From Hirundichthys speculiger (taxonomy: Eukaryota > Chordata > Actinopteri > Beloniformes > Exocoetidae): 64,000 bases of DNA. This document shows, piece after piece, positions 58,034 to 64,000 of this stretch. The translations under genes and the position numbers were made by a program. The stretch spans positions 62,001-126,000 of the forward strand of contig JAGFBZ010000698.1 in assembly GCA_018398805.1 (NCBI GenBank). Direction: 5' to 3'. Numbering within the stretch: the stretch's first letter is position 1; every line of letters starts with the position of its first letter. Below the pieces are notes generated by a model. That model made no database searches and was not told the DNA's origin. It worked only from the letters and a program-made list of their open reading frames with translations.

Positions 58034-58119
58034 AGTGTGAAGGTCTGGTTGTACTCTGGGTTCTTGTTGTTCTGGACCGTCTTAGTTTTCATCCTGATTC
58101 TGTGGAGGTCCGAGCTTAG
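58034..58119 (-). CDS. rgs3: rgs3 exon, C2 middle (KTKTVQNNKNPEYNQTF)
   Basis: An 86-nt exon, acceptor gtgttcacag, donor gtgaga. It encodes LSSDLHRIRMKTKTVQNNKN then PEYNQTFT. K(T)KTV..N..NP.(Y/F)N..F is a standard C2 signature. Phases 0 in, 2 out. The 56.1-58.0 kb minisatellite begins immediately after its donor. Confidence 0.92.
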
Positions 58120-58188
58120 CTGTGAACACACACAATGAGCTGCAGGAGCTGAACCATAAATCTGTCCAGGACATGCCAGCATCCTCAC

Positions 58189-58247
58189 CTTCACATACGA
58201 GTCACATGACCTGTGGGATTTTCCCATCAGCCCTCTAGCCTCATGGA
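58189..58247 (-). CDS. rgs3: rgs3 exon, C2 loop 1 (CDSYVK)
   Basis: A 59-nt exon, acceptor tctttgcag, donor gtgagg. It encodes HEARGLMGKSHRSCDSYVK, the first calcium-binding-loop region of a C2 domain; human RGS3 has EGKGLISKQPGTCDPYVK. The loop Asp of CD(S/P)YVK is present. Phases 1 in, 0 out. Confidence 0.92.
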
Positions 58248-58423
58248 CTGCAAAGACAGATAAAATTATATTTACAGGGTCACATAACTGCATCTCAGAT
58301 GACAGATGATCAATGCTGATGATCAAAGCATTTTCTGATCAATGCTGGTGGCACACTCATGATCTCTGATCTTCACCCTGAGGGAGGCCTGAGCTGTCCT
58401 CTGATTGGCTGCTGAGGACTTAC

Positions 58424-58474
58424 TGTGAATGATGAGGTGACCCGCCTCTGCAGTGATGGACAGTCGCAGCTGGC
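58424..58474 (-). CDS. rgs3: rgs3 exon, first C2 strands (GQLRLSI)
   Basis: A 51-nt exon, acceptor ctgttatag, donor gtaagt. It encodes QLRLSITAEAGHLIIH, the opening strands of the C2 domain (GQLRLSIDAQDRVLLLHI in human). Phases 1 in, 1 out. Confidence 0.92.
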
Positions 58475-58549
58475 CTATAACAGAGAGAGATGACAGGCAG
58501 CTGATTCAGCCAATCAGAGACTCAGAATGGGTCAAGGGCGGGGCTGTAC

Positions 58550-58741
58550 CTTTGCCTCTGAAGACAGATGGGTGGATCTTCCTCCTTATCCTGGTCCCAG
58601 TCCTGGTCTTAGTTTTGGTCTCAGCCCCCTGGGACTTTTCTTCTCTGCAGGATCCTGTACCCAGGTTTCTGTCAGACCTCCTCCTGCTGGCCTGGATCTC
58701 CAAATACTGGTGTGAGACCATCCTTGCAGGTCTTCGCAGAC
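58550..58741 (-). CDS. rgs3: rgs3 basic exon just before the C2 domain
   Basis: It ends IRRKIHPSVFRGK plus one base at a gtacag donor and joins the C2 exon as ...FRGKGQLRLSI, as human RGS3 has RKRITHAKVQGAGQLRLSI. The upstream edge is less sure: acceptor cacatcag gives a 192-nt exon in phase 1, but the frame stays open to about 58778, and an ATG at 58721 could also be a start. The content is basic, with a repeated KTKTRTGTR pattern. Confidence 0.6.
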
Positions 58742-58936
58742 CTGATGTGGACTTGGACCAGATCTGGGACCAGAGCACACAAATCAGTTGGGGGGTCTGG
58801 TCCAGAACCAGAGTTCAGGTCAGACTGTGCCTTTATCACCAACCTTAGGGGTGGTTGTGGTTTCCTGGTTCTGGTCCAGATGTGTCTCTTCAGGTCCTGG
58901 GTGAATCTGGTCTGTGGGGATCAAAGGTGGACTCAC

Positions 58937-59132
58937 CTTTGATTTTCTGACATGGACTTTGGTCTTGATCTTGGTCTTCCTGATCAGTGCCACTTGGACT
59001 TCTGATCTGCAGGACCAGATATCTGCTCCAGACCTGAATCCAGACTGAACTGCAGGCCTGGATCTGGTCCTGGTTCTGGTCTGTGAAGACCTGCATGGAG
59101 ACAAAGACCCTCAGACCCTGGTCCTTCATCTC
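58937..59132 (-). CDS. possible upstream rgs3 exon
   Basis: The acceptor ttcttatcag and an excellent donor (gtgagt) bound a 196-nt open stretch starting EMKDQGLRVFVSMQVF and ending QSPCQKIK plus one base. Its exit phase (1) matches the exon starting at 58741. The Asp/Gln-rich middle could come from a ggtcctggt-type simple repeat rather than selection. No homologue is recognised. Confidence 0.25.
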
Positions 59133-59166
59133 CTGATAAGAAACTCAACGAGGAAGTCAAACTCAC

Positions 59167-59444
59167 GGCCTCTGGTCTTTGTTCAGGTTCTGAGTTCTTC
59201 TAGTCCTCAGCAGATCTTCTCTTGGATCTCTGTTCTCCTGGGAGCCTCCTCCTGTCCTCCTCTTCTTCATCACCCCCTCCTCCTCCTCTGTGTAGCTTCT
59301 TTTACAGCCTGCACCCAGTTTGGCCTCCAGATTCTGGAGAACAGCTCCAGCTGGAGGCAGCTGGGCATCCTGGTGCAGGAGACCAGCTCCATCGCAGGGC
59401 CTGGAGACAGATGTAGAAATGCATCCAAACTCCTCCTGACCCAC
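59167..59444 (-). CDS. possible upstream coding exon, basic/acidic
   Basis: An open stretch of about 93 codons ends at a gtgagt donor. It includes GAVLQNLEAKLGAGCKRSY, then TEEEEGVMKKRR, which looks more like protein than like the neighbouring repeats. The apparent start is near GTG/ATG choices, and an acceptor gtgggtcag precedes GAGGAG. Its exit phase (2) does not join the next candidate exon without a stop, so its place in rgs3 is unproven. Confidence 0.3.
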
Positions 59445-59619
59445 GGTTAAATGGTCTGGGTTGTGATTCTGTCTGAATGTGGAACTGTTACACTCTCTTT
59501 AACAACTAGAGGACAACCAAAATAATCCAGGTGGAGATCCTCCAGCTGATGAGGACCAGACAAGTGGACTAATTCAGGTCCACTTCAGGATCAGAAGCTT
59601 CATTTCTACAGAAAGCACT

Positions 59620-62600
59620 AGATGACAGGCAGGACTGCAGGTCCATCAGCACCAGAGGTCAGACAGGACTGGATGACATCCAGAACTGGAGGTCAATCAG
59701 GACCAGAGGACAGACAGGACTGGAGGACATACAGGACTGGAGGACAGACAGGACTGGAGGACATACAGGACAGGAGGACAGAAAAGGACTGGAGGTCAGA
59801 CAGGACTGGAGGTCCATCAGGACCAGACGACAGACAGGACTAGACGACAGACAGGACTGCAGGTCCATCAGCACCAGAGGTCAGACAGGACTGGATGACA
59901 TCCAGAACTGGAGGTCAATCAGGACCAGAGGACAGACAGGACTGGAGGACATACAGGACTGGAGGACAGACAGGACTGGAGGACAGACAGGACAGCAGGT
60001 CCATCAGGACCAGAGGCCAGGCAGCACTAGAGGACAGACAGGACTAGAGGTCCATCAGGACCAGAGGATAGACAGGACTGGATGACATCCAGAACTGGAG
60101 GACAGACAGGACAGCAGGTCCATCAGGACCAGAGGCCAGGCAGCACTAGAGGACAGACAGGACTAGAGGTCCATCAGGACCAGAGGGTAGACAGGACAGC
60201 AGGTCCATCAGGATCAGAGGTATGACAGGACTGGAGGTAAGACAGGAAAGGAGGTCCATCACGACCAGAGAAAAGACAGGACTGGAGGTTCATCAGGACC
60301 AGAAGACAGACAGGATTTGAGGTCAATCAGGACCAGAGGACAGACAGGACTGGAGGTAAGACAGGAAAGTAGGTCCATCAAAACCAGAGGTCAACAGGAC
60401 TGGAGGTCCATCAGGACGAGAGGACAGACAGAACTGGAGGTCCATCAGGACCAGAGGGCAGACAGGGCTGGAAGACATAAGGGACAGGAGGTCCATCAGG
60501 ACCAGAGGACAGGCAGGACTGGAAGACATAAAGGACTTGAGGTCCATCAGGACCAGAGGTCAGACAAGACAGGAGATCCATCAGGACCAGAGGAAAGACA
60601 GAACTGGAAGACATACAGTATTGGAGGTCCATCAAGACCGGAGGCCAGACAGGACTGGAGGTCCATCAGGACCAGAGGACAGACAGGACTGGAGAACAGA
60701 CAGGACTGGAGGTCCATCAGGACCAGAGGACAGGCAGCACTAGATGACAGGCAGGACTGGAGGTCTATCAAGACCAGAGGTCAGATGGGACTGGAGGACA
60801 GACAGGACAGCAGGTCCATCAGGACCAGAGGCCAGGCAGCACTAGAGGACAGACAGGATTAGAGGTCCATCAGGACCAGAGGGTAGACAGGACAGCAGGT
60901 CCATCAGGACCAGAGAACAGACAGGACTGAAGGTCCATCAGGATCAGAGGTATGACAGGACTGGAGGTAAGACAGGAAAGGAGGTCCACCACGACCAGAG
61001 AAAAGACAGGACTGGAGGTTCATCAGGACCAGAAGACAGACAGGACTTGAGGTCAATCAGGACCAGAGGGCAGACAGGACTGGAGGTAAGACGGGAAAGT
61101 AGGTCCATCAGAACCAGAGGTCAACAGGACTGGAGGTCCATCAGGACGAGAGGACAGACAGAACTGGAGGTCCATCAGGACCAGAGGGCAGACAGGGCTG
61201 GAAGACATAAGGGACAGGAGGTCCATCAGGACCAGAGGACAGACAGGACTGAAAGACATAAAGGACTTGAGGTCCATCATAACCAGAGGTCAGACAAGTC
61301 AGGAGGTCCATCAGGACCATAGGAAAGACAGAACTGGAAGACATACAGTAGTGGAGGTCCATCAGGACAGGAGGACAGACAGGACTGAAGGTCAGAAAGG
61401 ACTGGAGGTCCATCAGGACCAGAGGACAGAAAGGATAGGATCTCCATCAGGACTAGAGGTCAGACAGGACAGGAGGTCCATCAGGACCAGAAGACAGACA
61501 GGACTGGAGGTCCATCAAGACCAGAGGTCTGACAAGACTAGAGGACATACAGGACCAGAGGACAGACAGGACTGGAAGACATACAGTACTGGAGGTCCAT
61601 GAGGACCTGAGGACAGACAGGACTGGAGGTCCATCAGGACCAGAGGACAGACAGGACTGGAGGTCAGACAGGACTGGAGGTCCATCAGGACCAGAGGACA
61701 GAAAGGACAGGAGGTCCATCAGGACCAGAGGACAGACAGGACTGGATGTCAGACAGGACAGGAGGTCTATCAGGACAAGAAGTCAGACAGGACTGGAGGT
61801 CCATCAAGACCAGAGTTCAGACAGGACTGGAGGTCCATCAATACCAGAGGTCAGACAGGACTGGAGGACATACAGTACTGGAGGTCCATGAGGACCTGAG
61901 GACAGACAGGACTGGAGGTCCATCAGGACCAGAGGACAGACAGGACTGGAGGTCAGACAGGACTGGAGGTCCATCAGGACCAGAGGACAGAAAGGACAGG
62001 AGGTCCATCAGGACCAGAGGACAGACAGGACTGGATGTCAGACAGGACAGGAGGTCTATCAGGACAAGAAGTCAGACAGGACTGGAGGTCCATCAATACC
62101 AGAGGTCAGACAGGACTGGAGGACATACAGGACTGGAGGTCCATCAGGACCAGAGGAAAGGCAGCACTAGAGAACAGACAAGACTAGAGGACATACAGGA
62201 CAGGAGGTCTGTCAGGACCAGAGGTCAGAAAGGACTGGAGGTCCATCAAGACCAGAGGTCAGACAAGACTAGAGGACATACAGGACCAGAGGACAGACAG
62301 GACTGGAAGACATACAGTACTGGAGGTCCATGAGGACCTGAGGACAGACAGGACTGGAGGTCCATCAGGACTGGAGGTCAGACAGGACTGGAGGTCCATC
62401 AGGACCAGAGGACAGAAAGGACAGGAGGTCCATCAGGACCAGAGGACAGACAGGACTGGATGTCAGACAGGACAGGAGGTCTATCAGGACAAGAAGTCAG
62501 ACAGGACTGGAGGTCCATCAAGACCAGAGGTCAGACAGGATTGGAGGACATACAGGACAGGAAGTCCATGAGGACCAGAGGTCAGACAGGACTGGAGGTC

Positions 62601-62860
62601 CATCAATACCAGAGGTCAGACAGGACTGGAGGTCCATCAGGACCAGAGGACAGGCAGCACTGGACGACAGACAGGACTGGAGGTCCATCAGGACCAGAGG
62701 ACAGGCAGCACTAGATGACAGACAGGACTGGAGGTCCATCAGGACCAGAGGACAGACAGGACAGGAGGACAGACAGGACTGGAGGTCCATCAGGACCAGA
62801 GGACAGACAGGACTGGAGGACAGAAAGGACTGTCCTCCAGGACAGCAGGTCCATCAGGAC
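59620..62860. repeat. minisatellite of gaggtccatcaggaccagag units
   Basis: About 3.2 kb of gaggtccatcaggaccagag, gacagacaggactg and related pieces, with long near-identical blocks (for example 60240-60600 and 60980-61340, and 61640-61860 and 61940-62110), i.e. higher-order duplication. ORFs on both strands are artefacts. Confidence 0.96.
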
Positions 62861-62864
62861 CAGA

Positions 62865-63230
62865 GGTCCATGTTTGTCAGAATGTCCTTTGAATGGGACG
62901 CGGCCATGGTGATCTGCAGCTGTGGGGAAAGCAGAGGTCAGACGAGACAGCAGAGGAGCTCATCACCCTGATTGACGCTAACGAGGAGGATTAACGGATT
63001 AACACACTTCTGTCAGCTCTGCTGCTGTCAGGATCAACGCTCTGGATGCTCCTGGAGGGGTCCAGACCACCAAGATCTGCTGCTGATTCTGCTCCCAGAG
63101 TAGGTTCCAGTTCAGATTCTGGACCTATTTCAGTCTCAGACTGCTCACAGGACACAAAATAACTCCAACAAACCTTTATTTCTGCTGCAAGGCTGCTCAA
63201 TGAAACCTGGCTCACTGTTGGAGCCAGACA
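62865..63230. other. single-copy sequence between arrays
   Basis: It contains the possible start codon context at 62907. No confirmed gene. Confidence 0.4.
62905..62907 (-). other. possible distal start codon in strong Kozak context
   Basis: The minus strand reads ttccccacag, then ctgcagatcaccATGG, i.e. a good acceptor followed by ACCATGG. The frame runs MAASHSKDILTNMDLWS and then stops in the adjacent minisatellite. No good donor is seen before the stop. It is recorded only because of the context, upstream of the C2 exons. Confidence 0.15.
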
Positions 63231-63234
63231 CTCG

Positions 63235-64000
63235 TGCAGTTCCTAGTAGAGTAACTGCAGCCTCTAGTGGTCGGTAGAGGAACTGCAGCTTCTAGTGGTC
63301 AGTAAAGGAGCCGCAGCTTCTACTGTTAGGTAGAGGAACTGCAGCTTCTAGTGGTCAGTAGAGGAACCGCAGCTTCTAGTGTTAGGTAGAGGAACTGCAG
63401 CTTCTAGTGGTCAGTAGAGGAACTGCAGCCTCTAGTGGTCGGTAGAGGAACCGCAGCCTCTAGTGGTCGGTAGAGGAACTGCAGCTTCTAGTGGTCAGTA
63501 GAGGAACCGCAGCTTCTAGGAGTCGGTAGAGGAACTGCAGCCTCTAGTGGTCAGTAGAGGAGCCGCAGCCTCTAGTGGTCGGTAGAGAATTCGCAGCCTT
63601 TAGTGGTCCGTAGAGGAACCGCAGCCTCTAGTGGTCCGTAGAGGAACCGCAACCTCTAGTGGTCAGTAGAGGAACTGCAGCCTCTAGTGGTCGGTAGCGC
63701 AACCGCAGCTTCTAAGGGTTGGTAGAGGAACCGCAGCCTCCAGTGGTCCGTAGAGGAACCGCAGCCTCTAGTGGTCGGTAGAGGAACCGCAGCCTCTAGT
63801 GGTCCGTAGAGGAACCGCAGCCTCTAGTGGTCGGTAGCGGAACCGCAGCCTCTACTGGTCGGTAGAGGAACCGCAGCCTCTAGTGGTCGGTAGAGGAACT
63901 GCAGCTTCTAATGGTCGGTAGAGGAACCCCAGCCTCTAGTGGTCCCTAGAGGAACCGCAGCCTCTAGTGATCGGTAGAGGAACCGCAGCCTCTAGTAGTC
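63235..64000. repeat. minisatellite, 28-bp unit, second locus
   Basis: About 27 copies of ctctagtggtcggtagagga followed by accgcagc, the same unit as at 48.5-49.5 kb. Runs off the right edge. Confidence 0.97.

Larger units (their letters stand above)
5252..58741 (-). other. rgs3: rgs3 gene model (C2-PDZ-RGS regulator of G-protein signalling 3), minus strand
   Basis: RGS3 is a GTPase-activating protein for Gi and Gq alpha subunits; its long forms also carry a C2 and a PDZ domain. The exons read here encode, in transcript order, a basic leader, C2, a linker, PDZ, a Ser-rich linker, a PH-like segment, an acidic stretch and the RGS box, which is the RGS3 order and not that of other RGS families. 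Exons 44292-44239 through 5455-5252 join in phase at all 16 junctions and total 2487 nt, ending in TGA. The C2 exons from 58741 to 55216 also join in phase. The unresolved step is from the linker exon ending at 48215 (phase 1) to the PDZ exon starting at 33104 (phase 0). Exons before 58741 are tentative. Domain identity is confident; the full transcript structure is inferred without cDNA. Confidence 0.93.

Noticed and set aside
59620..62860. Asp/Arg/Gln/Gly-rich ORFs on plus and Leu/Ser/Cys/Pro ORFs on minus
   Set aside because: Artefacts of the minisatellite.

Overview
The window reads as vertebrate, almost certainly teleost fish, genomic DNA. Small exons with GT-AG boundaries lie in very long introns. 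The mobile elements are typical of fish: L2/Maui-type LINEs, a Penelope-like GIY-YIG fragment, PIF/Harbinger MADF fragments, hAT MITEs and a tRNA-derived SINE. There are no bacterial operons, CRISPR arrays or phage genes. The species cannot be told from the sequence.

One host gene fills most of the window on the minus strand: the C2-PDZ-RGS form of rgs3 (regulator of G-protein signalling 3), read from about 58.7 kb down to the stop codon at 5252. I traced 26 exons by reading splice sites, matching intron phases, and comparing with my memory of human RGS3. An internal first exon at 44292-44239 plus 16 downstream exons gives one uninterrupted frame of 2487 nt (828 codons plus stop). Its order is PDZ (about residues 19-95), a Ser-rich linker, a PH-like segment (about 296-417), a Ser-rich then acidic region (418-568) and the RGS box (about 690-816). 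Upstream, seven exons (58741-55216) encode a basic leader and the C2 domain, and two more (49772-49531, 48284-48215) a linker. The join from 48215 to the PDZ exon is not in phase, so one exon is missing from the model or the transcript differs. One intron uses a GC donor and leads into a 50-nt lysine-rich microexon.

More than half of the window is tandem repeat. Nearly every rgs3 intron carries its own minisatellite, with units from about 10 to 165 bp; the longest is a 27-bp array of about 5.1 kb at 26.8-31.9 kb. Where the unit length is a multiple of three or the unit lacks stops, the arrays make long spurious ORFs on both strands.

Downstream of rgs3, between two GGAT-type arrays, is an ORF on the minus strand (4046-3375) for a small membrane protein with a polar helical segment. 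I do not recognise it, and it seems to carry a frameshift near its start.

I found no new enzymatic or defence system. The best leads are the rgs3 architecture (alternative start, GC-AG intron, frame-compensating acceptors), the unknown membrane-protein gene, and arrays that multiply transcription-factor-like motifs within the gene.
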